33,328 nt of DNA, taken from NCBI GenBank assembly GCA_019636815.1, contig JAHBWT010000046.1, forward strand, positions 1-33,328. Reading direction: 5' to 3'. How positions within the stretch are numbered: position 1 is the stretch's first letter; each line of letters starts with the position of its first letter. Of the stretch, positions 8,458 to 16,318 are shown piece after piece. The notes under the pieces were generated by a model. The model ran no database searches. It saw only the letters and a list, made by a program, of their open reading frames with translations, and was not told the origin of the DNA. The stretch comes from Nitrospira sp. (GTDB taxonomy: Bacteria > Nitrospirota > Nitrospiria > Nitrospirales > Nitrospiraceae). A program made the translations under genes and the position numbers.

Positions 8458-8742
8458 TCACGCTGCGAATTCGATTCGAATCGCACGTCCGAGACGTGCC
8501 TCAAGCGAGATCAGCATTTCGAGGCTAAACTTGTCCCATTTCCCACGAACAAGATCAGATACGCGCGATTGGGCAATGCCAAGTCGCTTGGCCGCTTCTG
8601 ATTGGGTCAGCTTGTGCTTTTCGATGTACAGGCGAAGATCGCTCATGAGATTCGATCGCATTTGAAGCACAGCAGCCTCAGCAGGATCGAAACCGAGGTC
8701 CACAAAGACGTTGCCACTCGATTTCGCGATTTTCTTCTTCAT
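8458..8742 (-). CDS. higA: HigA-type antitoxin, XRE-family helix-turn-helix
   Basis: The 94-residue protein carries a helix-turn-helix at about residues 36-75 (HKLTQSEAAKRLGIAQSRVSDLVRG), the pattern of HigA2-like antitoxins with an N-terminal extension before the DNA-binding domain. It should neutralise the toxin encoded just upstream and repress the shared promoter. Its ATG overlaps the toxin stop in a 4-nt ATGA, so the two are co-translated, in the toxin-first order typical of higBA. The frame is intact, unlike the PIN module next door. The C-terminal ARLGRAIRIEFAA is typical of the family. Confidence 0.88.
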   Translation of the reverse strand: MKKKIAKSSGNVFVDLGFDPAEAAVLQMRSNLMSDLRLYIEKHKLTQSEAAKRLGIAQSRVSDLVRGKWDKFSLEMLISLEARLGRAIRIEFAA

Positions 8743-9059
8743 ATCTGTTCTCCAATTTGACGATACCGATCACGCGCCAACGTAATGTCTTCCTTCCTGG
8801 TCTTCTGTGTTTTCTTGCGAAAGGCGTGAAGGATAAAGACGGCCTTGGCAAATTTCGTCACATAGAGCACGCGCCATTCCCCTAAAACATGGATACGGAT
8901 CTCTTGGACACCAGTGCCCACATTATTCATGGGCTTCCAGTCCGAAGGCTCTAGCCCCTGTTGAACAAACCCTAACTCGAAGCCAGCGGCACGTCTGGCC
9001 TCCGCCGGAAATGTCCTGAGGTCGTCACGGCTTGATCCGACGAATACCAACGGCTTCAT
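8739..9059 (-). CDS. higB: HigB-type toxin, phage Gp49-like RelE superfamily
   Basis: The 106-residue product matches the RelE/HigB fold of the Gp49-like family: KPLVFVGSSRDDLRTFP at the start, ARRAAGFELGFVQQGLEP, VQEIRIHVLGEWRVLYVTKFAKAVFILHAFRKKTQKT, and the final helix with ARDRYRQI. Such toxins cleave mRNA at the ribosome. I chose ATG 9059 over ATG 9068 because a consensus -10 hexamer overlaps the latter, which would place transcription start at about 9060. The mRNA would then be leaderless, and homologues usually begin at MKPL. The gene overlaps higA by 4 nt. Confidence 0.85.
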   Translation of the reverse strand: MKPLVFVGSSRDDLRTFPAEARRAAGFELGFVQQGLEPSDWKPMNNVGTGVQEIRIHVLGEWRVLYVTKFAKAVFILHAFRKKTQKTRKEDITLARDRYRQIGEQI

Positions 9060-9066
9060 CGGGTTC

Positions 9067-9096
9067 ATTATATAAGTTTATTGATAAATAATTCAA
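9067..9096 (-). promoter_or_regulatory. Promoter of higBA
   Basis: On the minus strand, TTGAAT (9096-9091) and a perfect TATAAT (9072-9067) are separated by 18 nt. The predicted start of transcription, about 7 nt after the -10, falls at or next to ATG 9059, implying a leaderless toxin transcript. Confidence 0.65.
9077..9088. promoter_or_regulatory. Putative HigA operator
   Basis: TTTATTGATAAA is an inverted repeat (TTTAT/ATAAA around 2 nt) lying between the -35 and -10 of the higBA promoter. This is where an XRE-type antitoxin would bind to autorepress. The assignment rests on position and symmetry only. Confidence 0.45.
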
Positions 9097-9105
9097 CGAG
9101 CCTTA

Positions 9106-9116
9106 ATCATGAGGCG
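9106..9116 (+). repeat. Right copy of 11-bp direct repeat flanking higBA
   Basis: Exact repeat of ATCATGAGGCG at 8430-8440. It lies between the higBA promoter and the third methyltransferase tail copy. Confidence 0.4.
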
Positions 9117-9120
9117 GACC

Positions 9121-9229
9121 CTAGCTGAGCCAGCCTCCCAACTCCAAAGTGTTTGTCAGAAAACCTGCCAGCGCGCCGAAAGCTCAATTCACCGAAACCA
9201 AAGGCTATTGGTGGTATAAACAGCGGTAG
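9121..9229 (+). pseudogene. Orphan 3' tail of the PqqD-methyltransferase gene (copy 3)
   Basis: LAEPA at the left edge corresponds to LADPA of the intact protein. After a small deletion and frame change, the last 28 codons read KVFVRKPASAPKAQF and TETKGYWWYKQR, ending in TAG at 9227-9229. This is clearly the same C-terminal tail, more diverged than copy 2. There is no start codon or upstream domain. It ends 10 nt before the converging ppx stop codon. Confidence 0.75.
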
Positions 9230-9238
9230 ACTTTTCTT

Positions 9239-10783
9239 TCATCGGTACTTTTGCTGAAAGATCGTTTGAAACTTCTGAACTGTTTCTAGAAACCATGCAA
9301 CCCCTTTTCTGTGATCATCCAGTTCGTCATCAGAGATAGTAAGTTCAGCTGCAGTTTTCGGATGCGTAACACGATGTCTTAAGTCCAGCGATCGCCTCAG
9401 CATTTCCCAGCTTTGATTACCGAAGTCTGGAGTCCATCCAAGTTCGAACTTAGCGGTCGCAATTTTAAGCGTTTGCTTGAGATTCTCATGAGCACTCTCG
9501 CGAACATCTTCACGTTTTACACGACCGTTGTCGCACCATAACATCAGAACTTCTGATAACAACTTGTGTTCGGAAAAAGAAAGACTCTTTCCTCCTAACT
9601 CACAGGCGCGAAGGGTAAACTGTTTCAGGCAAAACACCTCACCTTCGATCAATGCCCAGCAAGCACGCACAAACATGCGGCGAAAAGGTTGGCTAGCCCA
9701 ATCATTTTTATACACATCCATAAGGTTTTGGCCATCTGCAAGAAGAAGATTAGACACCTCGAGCCACTCGTTGAGTACCTTCCCCAAGTTATGTGCATAG
9801 GCTGGCAATTCTTCAGTCACTGCACCATCGGCGCTGCTACTGCACATCACCAGATCGATCAGCATCCCTTCACGCAATCCTAGATCACTCACCAGACATT
9901 GTTTCTGGCCCAACATTTCCATGATTGTCCGAATAATGATCGCCCCGGCGGTAATGACTTCTTCCCGGCCTTTCTCCAAGCCCGGCAACTCGATCCGTTC
10001 CGCCTTTGCCTTACTGAGCAGCGCCTGTTCCAGTTCACAAATTGTTTCTAGCTTCAGCCGGTAGTTTTGGATGCGTGCCGGTTCATAGGCAGGTAGATTC
10101 TGAGCCATGGCCGCGAGGCTGGTGATCGTCCCGGCTGTGCCGACGAACGTGGCCTGTCGATAGTCCCCCATGTCAACAACGGCTGTTTTGGTTTCGTGTG
10201 CGACCCATTCCCTTGCTTGCCGGACCTCCTCATGACTCGGAGGATCGTGATGCAGCACACGTTCACACAAGCGAACAACACCGATGTCGATTGATCGAAC
10301 CATTGGCTTCTGTCCACTTCGATCAAGGATGAATTCGGTACTCCCACCGCCGATGTCTAATGCTAGAATGTCAGTCGCACCTGCAGGAAGTCCGGATCGA
10401 ATGCCGAGCAAGGTCCTCCGGGCTTCTTCATCGCCCGTAATGATTTCTACCTCGAACCCGACCTCGCGTTTGACTCGCTCAAGAAACTCGTTCCGATTCG
10501 TTGCATCGCGGACGGCACTTGTCGCCACCACCATGCAGGCATCTACGTGGAAGCTGTCTACAACTTCTTTCCACTCATGCAAACACTGGATCACGCGATC
10601 CATCGCGCTGGCACTCAGTCGTTTGGTCCGATCAACCCCCTCTCCTAATCGGAGAATGCGCCGTTCAGATCGAAGTTCTTGAAGAGGTTGTCCAGTGACA
10701 AGGTCTGCAATCAACAAGCGGCAGGTGAGGGTGCCAATATCGATGCCGGCAAATCGGCGTGTACGGCCGGGAGGTTCGGTCAT
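9239..10783 (-). CDS. Ppx/GppA phosphatase with foreign-looking HEPN-like C-terminal extension
   Basis: Residues 1 to about 312 are a Ppx/GppA exopolyphosphatase/pppGpp phosphatase of the ASKHA fold: phosphate loop FAGIDIGTLTCRLLIAD, VVATSAVRDATN, ALDIGGGSTEFIL, FVGTAGTITSLAA, and SDLGLREGMLIDL at the end. Short-form enzymes stop here. The remaining ~200 residues do not resemble the usual HD-type C-terminal domain. They are helix-rich and contain RHRVTH (Arg469 to His474), an RX4H motif followed by Pro as in HEPN RNases. GC falls to about 37% within this part (9541-9600) against 60% in the phosphatase part (10381-10440), suggesting a recent fusion. The ATG overlaps the upstream gene's stop by 4 nt (ATGA). 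Confidence 0.85.
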   Translation of the reverse strand: MTEPPGRTRRFAGIDIGTLTCRLLIADLVTGQPLQELRSERRILRLGEGVDRTKRLSASAMDRVIQCLHEWKEVVDSFHVDACMVVATSAVRDATNRNEFLERVKREVGFEVEIITGDEEARRTLLGIRSGLPAGATDILALDIGGGSTEFILDRSGQKPMVRSIDIGVVRLCERVLHHDPPSHEEVRQAREWVAHETKTAVVDMGDYRQATFVGTAGTITSLAAMAQNLPAYEPARIQNYRLKLETICELEQALLSKAKAERIELPGLEKGREEVITAGAIIIRTIMEMLGQKQCLVSDLGLREGMLIDLVMCSSSADGAVTEELPAYAHNLGKVLNEWLEVSNLLLADGQNLMDVYKNDWASQPFRRMFVRACWALIEGEVFCLKQFTLRACELGGKSLSFSEHKLLSEVLMLWCDNGRVKREDVRESAHENLKQTLKIATAKFELGWTPDFGNQSWEMLRRSLDLRHRVTHPKTAAELTISDDELDDHRKGVAWFLETVQKFQTIFQQKYR

Positions 10784-11103
10784 TGCTCATTCCGAATCTG
10801 GTTCATTTCCGCTTCCAGCTTCTTGCGCGACTCTTTGAGCCCATCAACCTGTCTGACGAGACGCACGATCTCGGCATCGTATACGACACGCTCCGCCGTC
10901 TCGCCCCGTTCCTTCATGTCGACGGCCCGCTCGCCGATGTCTTTGTAGAGATCTGAGAGCTGCTGGTCTAGCTTGCGGAGTTCCAGTCGCATGCGGAGTA
11001 GCTCCGTCTCTTCCAGGGCACGCCCTGCCGCATGGACGGTCCCCAGGCGCAGGGTCGCGAGCCCAGCGCGCAAGTCGTCCTTCAATCGCTGAAACAGACC
11101 CAT
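10780..11103 (-). CDS. Small coiled-coil protein coupled to ppx
   Basis: I do not recognise this 107-residue protein. It is almost entirely helical and charged. Residues about 25-60 (ALEETELLRMRLELRKLDQQL) and 75-105 (VRLVRQVDGLKESRKKLEAEM) show heptad patterns of a two-part antiparallel coiled coil. It has no signal peptide or membrane segment. Its stop codon overlaps the ppx start in ATGA, so the two are very probably co-translated, and it might be a partner of the phosphatase. It begins 74 nt after the end of recG and may belong to the same transcript. Confidence 0.75.
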   Translation of the reverse strand: MGLFQRLKDDLRAGLATLRLGTVHAAGRALEETELLRMRLELRKLDQQLSDLYKDIGERAVDMKERGETAERVVYDAEIVRLVRQVDGLKESRKKLEAEMNQIRNEQ

Positions 11104-11177
11104 GCGACTCCTGTTCGACGAGGTAACGTGCCTCGAACTGACATCGAGAATTCTGCCTTATCAGCCCATCCGTTCAC

Positions 11178-13718
11178 TCAACTGATTGAACCCAGCTCCA
11201 GCTTTTTCTCCCACTTACGGAGCATGGCTTCGCGCAGCCCCTGATGAGCCGGCTCGTTCAGCCCTGGATCCGTTTGGAGCAACGAAAACGCTTCCTGCCT
11301 GGCCTGCTGCAACAAATCACCGTCTCGTACCAGATTCGCCACACGAAACTCCGGCATGCCCCACTGGCGTAAGCCGAAAAACTCCCCCGGCCCTCTGATG
11401 CGCAGATCGTCTTCGGCAATGACAAACCCATCGTTCGATCGGACGAGCGCCTCCAACCGTTCTTTTGCTGAAGACATGAGCTCCTTCTGTTCCTGAACGG
11501 CTCGCCCCCGTTGAGCCTTACCCTGTCCCATATTCGCCGCCATCAGCAAGCAGTACGATTGATGGGTGCTCCGCCCTACACGGCCACGTAATTGGTGCAG
11601 CTGCGCAAGTCCGAATCGCTCGGCATGTTCGATCATAATAATCGTCGCGTTCGGCACATCGACCCCGACTTCGATCACGGTGGTGGCGACCAGAAGCTGG
11701 ATCGTTCCAGCCTTGAAGTCGGCCATCACCGCTTCTTTCTCTGTCGTCTTCATGCGTCCATGCAGCAGGCCGACGCGGAATTCTGCAAATTCCCCATTCT
11801 GTAACTGTTCGGCCCCCTGAATCGCGGCTTGGAGATCCGTCTTCTCCGACTCGTCCACGAGGGGATAGATCACATAGGCCTGCTTCTGGTTGCGGAGTTC
11901 ATCACGGACGATCTGATACGCTCTTCGTCGTTGTCCCTCTACAAACAGAAAGCTTCGCACCGGTTTCCGGCCAGGCGGCAAGACATCAATCACGGAAACA
12001 TCAAGGTCGCCGTACACCGTCATCGCCAGCGTTCGGGGAATGGGCGTGGCCGTCAGTACCAGAACGTCCGGCTTATAGCCCTTGTCGATCAACGTCTTCC
12101 GCTGCAACACACCGAACTTGTGCTGCTCATCGACCACCGCCAAGCCGAGATGCTTAAATGTGACACCGTGCTGAATGAGGGCGTGCGTGCCGATGGCCAC
12201 CTGAATTTCACCGCTCGCCAACTGCTCGGCTTGTGCTCTCTTCACCGAAACCTTTTCCCCTCCATGGACGAGAGTCGCCTGCAGTCCCAAGGCGTGAAGT
12301 GTTCCGGAGAGGTTTCGGTAGTGTTGTTCGGCAAGGATCTCGGTCGGTGCCATCAGGGCCGCCTGATAGCCTGATCCACAGGCCATCACGATGGCATGGA
12401 GCGCAACCGCCGTTTTCCCCGACCCCACATCGCCTTGTACGAGGCGATTCATCGGCCGTGGTGAGATCATGTCCCGAAATATTTCGCGAATGACCCGATC
12501 CTGCGCCGTCGTCAGGCGGAACGGTAACAGGCGACCAAGTTTTTCCAAGAGCGGTGTCCTCGGGTTGAACCGCAGTTCCTTCGGCTCGTCGTGAACCGCG
12601 CGATGCCTCGCGGCCAAAGCCAATTGAAGCAGCAGGAGTTCTTCAAACGCCAGCCGCCGATGCGCCGGAGTCTTTCCACGCTCGAGAAGGTGAAGGTCGG
12701 TGCCCGTCTTTGGGAAGTGAGCCTCCTGCAGCGCTTCATGAAACGGAATCAACCGTTGCCGCGTCCGAAGGGGGACAGGCAAATGGTCAAGGAGCTCCAG
12801 GCCGTGCTCTGCCAACAGATTCCTCACCAAGATCCGCATCTGCCGAGAGGTCCATCCTTTGGTCTCATGATAGATGGGAACGATTCGCCCGACATGGAGC
12901 GTCGATTCACTCCCTTCTCCAAGAATCTCATATTGTGCCACATCCATCCTAGGCACCATCCAACCGTGACGACCCGCCATCACGCGCCCGCTCATCATGA
13001 CGCGGGTGCCGACGGACAGCATATTTTCCAAATATGGTTGATTGAAAAAGACGACCTGCATCCGCCCGGATTGATCTTCGACTCCAAGTTCCAGCACGCT
13101 CAATCGTCGATTTCTTGTCCGTTTCGCATCACACTTCTCAACTGTCCCACAGATCGACGCAAGCATCCCCGGCACGAGATTCCCGATCGGCGTCATCACA
13201 GACCGATCTTCATATCGCCAGGGTATCGTCCAAAGCGCATCTTCCGCTGTTTCGATACGCAGTCGTTGCAGAACAGTGGTGCGTTTCGGACCCACCCCTT
13301 TGACGAACCGAACAGAAAGATTCCAGATAGGGGATCGCTCTTTCAGCTTTACCTCAGCGTCATGGGATGATTGTACGGGCGGCTCCTGGGAATACTGCCG
13401 CTGTTGCTGGACAGCCGTTCGAAGCGCATTGATGTGTTCCGCAGCGACCTGCAATCGTCGACGTTGCTCCTGGACCGAAAGCGCTGGATCACAATCAACA
13501 AAGAGATCCCGAAGCGACATGAGGCGAGCTTCAATGGCCTTCGGATAGGTCGCGTGTCCGAGCAAAGATAAGACTTGTGTGGAGACAAATGCGCTGAGAT
13601 TCGTGACCGCCTTCAGGTGGGCACATCCATCACGACTCGCGAACTCAATGGGTCGAGCGATTCGGTCCAACCACTCCTGAAGCGGCGGGTGCGCACTCGA
13701 TTCAGTGGGAGCCGACAT
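11178..13718 (-). CDS. recG: ATP-dependent DNA helicase RecG
   Basis: RecG drives branch migration and fork reversal at stalled replication forks. The 846-residue product has an extended N-terminal region (about 1-145) of the kind found in many non-enteric RecG proteins. A wedge/OB domain follows (VRFVKGVGPKRTTVLQRL, then WTIPWRYEDR), and then the helicase motor: Walker A GDVGSGKTAVA, motif II DEQHKFG, motif III TATPIPRTLAM, VIEVGVDVPNA, and motif VI QLRGRVGR. The C-terminal helices end in GEFFGLRQWGMPEFRVANL, as usual. I use ATG 13718; the frame continues upstream into a region that looks non-coding and faces a divergent gene. No clear ribosome-binding site decides between them. Confidence 0.92.
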   Translation of the reverse strand: MSAPTESSAHPPLQEWLDRIARPIEFASRDGCAHLKAVTNLSAFVSTQVLSLLGHATYPKAIEARLMSLRDLFVDCDPALSVQEQRRRLQVAAEHINALRTAVQQQRQYSQEPPVQSSHDAEVKLKERSPIWNLSVRFVKGVGPKRTTVLQRLRIETAEDALWTIPWRYEDRSVMTPIGNLVPGMLASICGTVEKCDAKRTRNRRLSVLELGVEDQSGRMQVVFFNQPYLENMLSVGTRVMMSGRVMAGRHGWMVPRMDVAQYEILGEGSESTLHVGRIVPIYHETKGWTSRQMRILVRNLLAEHGLELLDHLPVPLRTRQRLIPFHEALQEAHFPKTGTDLHLLERGKTPAHRRLAFEELLLLQLALAARHRAVHDEPKELRFNPRTPLLEKLGRLLPFRLTTAQDRVIREIFRDMISPRPMNRLVQGDVGSGKTAVALHAIVMACGSGYQAALMAPTEILAEQHYRNLSGTLHALGLQATLVHGGEKVSVKRAQAEQLASGEIQVAIGTHALIQHGVTFKHLGLAVVDEQHKFGVLQRKTLIDKGYKPDVLVLTATPIPRTLAMTVYGDLDVSVIDVLPPGRKPVRSFLFVEGQRRRAYQIVRDELRNQKQAYVIYPLVDESEKTDLQAAIQGAEQLQNGEFAEFRVGLLHGRMKTTEKEAVMADFKAGTIQLLVATTVIEVGVDVPNATIIMIEHAERFGLAQLHQLRGRVGRSTHQSYCLLMAANMGQGKAQRGRAVQEQKELMSSAKERLEALVRSNDGFVIAEDDLRIRGPGEFFGLRQWGMPEFRVANLVRDGDLLQQARQEAFSLLQTDPGLNEPAHQGLREAMLRKWEKKLELGSIS

Positions 13719-13851
13719 ACGGCGGAGATCGTAGCACAGCCTCTGTGAGCGCTCAACGAGCCGTATGACTCGTATTTCAGAATCCGCCTGCCGTTTTTGT
13801 TCGTTTTCTTGGTCACTTCTACTTACGATGCTACACTCGGCGCTAACACGC

Positions 13852-15267
13852 ATGTACCGCCGCAACATCACTCATATCTTGATACCGCTTGGGATCGGAC
13901 TGGTTATTTTAATCAGTTACAACCTTTTTCTGAAATCGCCTTCACCTCCATCATCCGCTCAACTCGCAGAAACCATCGAGCCTGTCGCGCCACCCCCGGC
14001 TCCACCGCCAAACAGATCACCTGAGACCGATTCAAAACAGGCGCGCTCACTCGACCAGAGTGTGATCCCATCCACTTCACATGAGGCCCTGTTGGAATCG
14101 ATTCGCGATGAAATCGAGAAGCATAACCTTTCGCTGGCTGAGAACAAGCTGAACGCGCTTCCTCCCACCGTCTTATCGAGCCGTGGAAGCCGGTCCTTCG
14201 TCGCCATTCTGTGGAACAACCTCGGCTTGCAACAGGAACGGCTCCACGGCACGCGGGCATCCCTCAACGCGTTCAAGAGAGCGGCGGAACTGGACGACGC
14301 GAACCCCGTCATCCTTATGAACCTGGCCCACGCTTACTGGGAACAGCGAGACCGCGCGTTGAATGCGGAATTTTTAACGAAATTGATGAAACTCGTCCCG
14401 GAAGAACCGTTCCCCCACCTGGCTATGGCCGACTTGCTACAAGAACAGGATGAACTGGCAGAAGCGGCGAAACATTTAAGCCAGGCAGCCGCTCGAGCAA
14501 AGCAAGATCCGGCACTTCAGTCTTATTTGGCCACCGTGACGGCCAAGGTTCAGCGCACGCAGTCGGTCGAATCCCAAATGACCGCACGACACAGCACCCA
14601 TTTCGTGATCAAGTTCGATGGTGAGGAAGACCAGGGTATCTGGACTGCAGTACTCGAAATCCTTGAAGACGCCTATCGCGACATCGGGCAGAAGTTCGGG
14701 CATTTTCCCTCAAAACCCATCATGGTTGTCCTCCACACCAAGGATTCATTCCAAGGAGCGACGGGAAGCCCGGCTTGGGCTGACGGCCTCTATGACCCCT
14801 CACTAGGGCGTATTCAGATTCCCACTCAAGGCGCGACGATGGATACCAAGTGGCTCACCAGTGTACTTCGCCACGAGTATGTCCACGCACTCCTTCATGA
14901 TCGCTTAGGAACAAGCGTCGGAACCCTGCCGACGTGGCTAAACGAAGGCCTGGCTATGCAATGGGCCGGAGACACATGGCCGGATCTTGACCAAGCCATG
15001 CAAGGAGAGATCAACATGATTCCTTTGAGCGATCTGGAGGGTTCTTGGAGTGCATTACCGGCCGGCACCTCAACCGTGGCTTATTGGGAGGCTAATTCAG
15101 CGACTCGCTACATGATCGAACGCTGGGGGTTGGCCCGCGTCGATGAATTGCTGAATGCCTTTCAAGGCAAATCATCTGTGGCCACCGCCTTTCAAAACAA
15201 GCTGTTTATCTCCTACGAAGAGTTCCGACGCCAGTGGCTTGAAAGCGTTGAACAACATCGCTCGTAG
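13852..15267 (+). CDS. Membrane-anchored TPR protein with MA-type gluzincin peptidase domain
   Basis: The 471-residue protein has one N-terminal transmembrane helix (about residues 5-25, ITHILIPLGIGLVILISYN) and a Pro-rich linker (PPPAPPP). TPR-like helices run from about 80 to 220, including LGLQQERLHGTRASLNAFKRA and ANPVILMNLAHAYWEQ. The rest is a metallopeptidase domain with HEYVH at about 341-345 and the third ligand Glu in LNEGLA about 20 residues later, the peptidase MA arrangement. It probably acts on periplasmic proteins. ATG 13852 was chosen because it precedes the membrane helix; ATG 13828 is also possible. Neither has a good ribosome-binding site. It is divergent from recG. Confidence 0.78.
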   Translation: MYRRNITHILIPLGIGLVILISYNLFLKSPSPPSSAQLAETIEPVAPPPAPPPNRSPETDSKQARSLDQSVIPSTSHEALLESIRDEIEKHNLSLAENKLNALPPTVLSSRGSRSFVAILWNNLGLQQERLHGTRASLNAFKRAAELDDANPVILMNLAHAYWEQRDRALNAEFLTKLMKLVPEEPFPHLAMADLLQEQDELAEAAKHLSQAAARAKQDPALQSYLATVTAKVQRTQSVESQMTARHSTHFVIKFDGEEDQGIWTAVLEILEDAYRDIGQKFGHFPSKPIMVVLHTKDSFQGATGSPAWADGLYDPSLGRIQIPTQGATMDTKWLTSVLRHEYVHALLHDRLGTSVGTLPTWLNEGLAMQWAGDTWPDLDQAMQGEINMIPLSDLEGSWSALPAGTSTVAYWEANSATRYMIERWGLARVDELLNAFQGKSSVATAFQNKLFISYEEFRRQWLESVEQHRS

Positions 15268-15316
15268 CTTCGTGTGACTCTCATTCAGATTCCTTGAGGA
15301 TAGCTAAGAATAAAGT

Positions 15317-16189
15317 TTAGATCGACTCGGCGGGAGCCTCTTCGTCCGGAGGTTGATGAGGCCAGGCTGGAAGTATAGAGGCGCGGTCACCGGACGATTC
15401 CGTTGCTCCTTCATCCGATTCTACCCGAGACAAGAGATCCTCCCAGAGGATTCTTTGTCCACTGAGATCATACATGCGAATTCGGAAGTCAAAGGTATGC
15501 GAACTTTCTTTGGAAATTCCAACCGGCTCAGTCGACCGCCCCGTGATCGGCTGCACCTTCGGAATTCGTGTATGCACAGCTGTAAACTCGTCTTCCCAGA
15601 CGGACAAGCCAGTGGTGGCATCCAATGCACGGAGCAAGAACACCGGTTGTTCGGTGGCCGCTGATACAGTCTGTGTCTTCATCACGGTGGCACGCCGAGG
15701 CGTGGTAGCTGAGACCAACAGTCCTCCCTTTCTGTCCGGCTGCACGAGGTTAAGCCGCCCCTCCCATTGAAACGCGCCGGTATTCGCATCATAGACCCGC
15801 AACACGAAATTGGACAGGTCGGTGGCGCCCAACCCTACTCCACCGGCGAAAATACGAGGGCCTTTATTCGTCCCTCCACTATTATCATTCTCCTTGACGG
15901 CCAGTTCATAGACTTCATCGGACAAGGTGGCTCCTGACTCAGCGTCATAGACCTTCACCGCGATCACTGAGACAGGGCCAATCTGGTAACCAAAACCAGC
16001 TGCCACAATCATACTGTTTTCAGCGGCTGTTTCACCCCATGCCGGGTTGTTGGACCATGAGAGAGAGGATCCGACAATCAGGAACCACCCCAGAAGGACC
16101 AAACACCTGTACAACGACCGACGCCATGTTCGATCTGCACCCTGAACGAGGCTGAGACGGTTCGACGATACAACCAAGGTGTGCAACAT
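15317..16189 (-). CDS. Secreted protein with four PQQ-like repeats
   Basis: The 290-residue protein has a signal peptide (about residues 27-52, LVLLGWFLIVGSSLSW, cleavage near WGE). The mature part contains four spaced repeats on the theme V.VYDA.TG...WE..L: VIAVKVYDAESGATL, LRVYDANTGAFQWE, LRALDATTGLSVWE and IRMYDLSGQRILWE. These resemble blades of PQQ-type beta-propellers, but true propellers have seven or eight, so this may be a half propeller that dimerises. The C-terminal tail is Pro/Glu-rich. AGGAGG lies 4 nt before ATG 16189, fixing the start. No catalytic residues are apparent. It converges on the gluzincin gene. Confidence 0.7.
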   Translation of the reverse strand: MLHTLVVSSNRLSLVQGADRTWRRSLYRCLVLLGWFLIVGSSLSWSNNPAWGETAAENSMIVAAGFGYQIGPVSVIAVKVYDAESGATLSDEVYELAVKENDNSGGTNKGPRIFAGGVGLGATDLSNFVLRVYDANTGAFQWEGRLNLVQPDRKGGLLVSATTPRRATVMKTQTVSAATEQPVFLLRALDATTGLSVWEDEFTAVHTRIPKVQPITGRSTEPVGISKESSHTFDFRIRMYDLSGQRILWEDLLSRVESDEGATESSGDRASILPAWPHQPPDEEAPAESI

Positions 16190-16261
16190 GTATCCTCCTC
16201 ACAAGTGAGTGCATTCTGTAGGAGGGCACGTTGCCGGTAAATTCCTCGCTGTGGGAAGAGT

Positions 16262-16277
16262 CCCCTCGAAAGAGGGG
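16262..16277. other. GAAA-loop hairpin upstream of the PQQ-repeat gene
   Basis: CCCCTC-GAAA-GAGGGG forms a 6-bp GC-rich stem. It sits between the stop of the DUF393 gene (16319) and the start of the PQQ-repeat gene (16189). On the minus strand no T-run follows, so a classical terminator is doubtful. Confidence 0.35.
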
Positions 16278-16318
16278 CCTGTGACTGAAAAGGAAACTGA
16301 GGGTTTTCGGCGAGGCCT

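Noticed and set aside
16262-16277. Intrinsic terminator for the DUF393 gene
   Set aside because: The stem is good but no T-run follows on the relevant strand, so I list it only as a hairpin.
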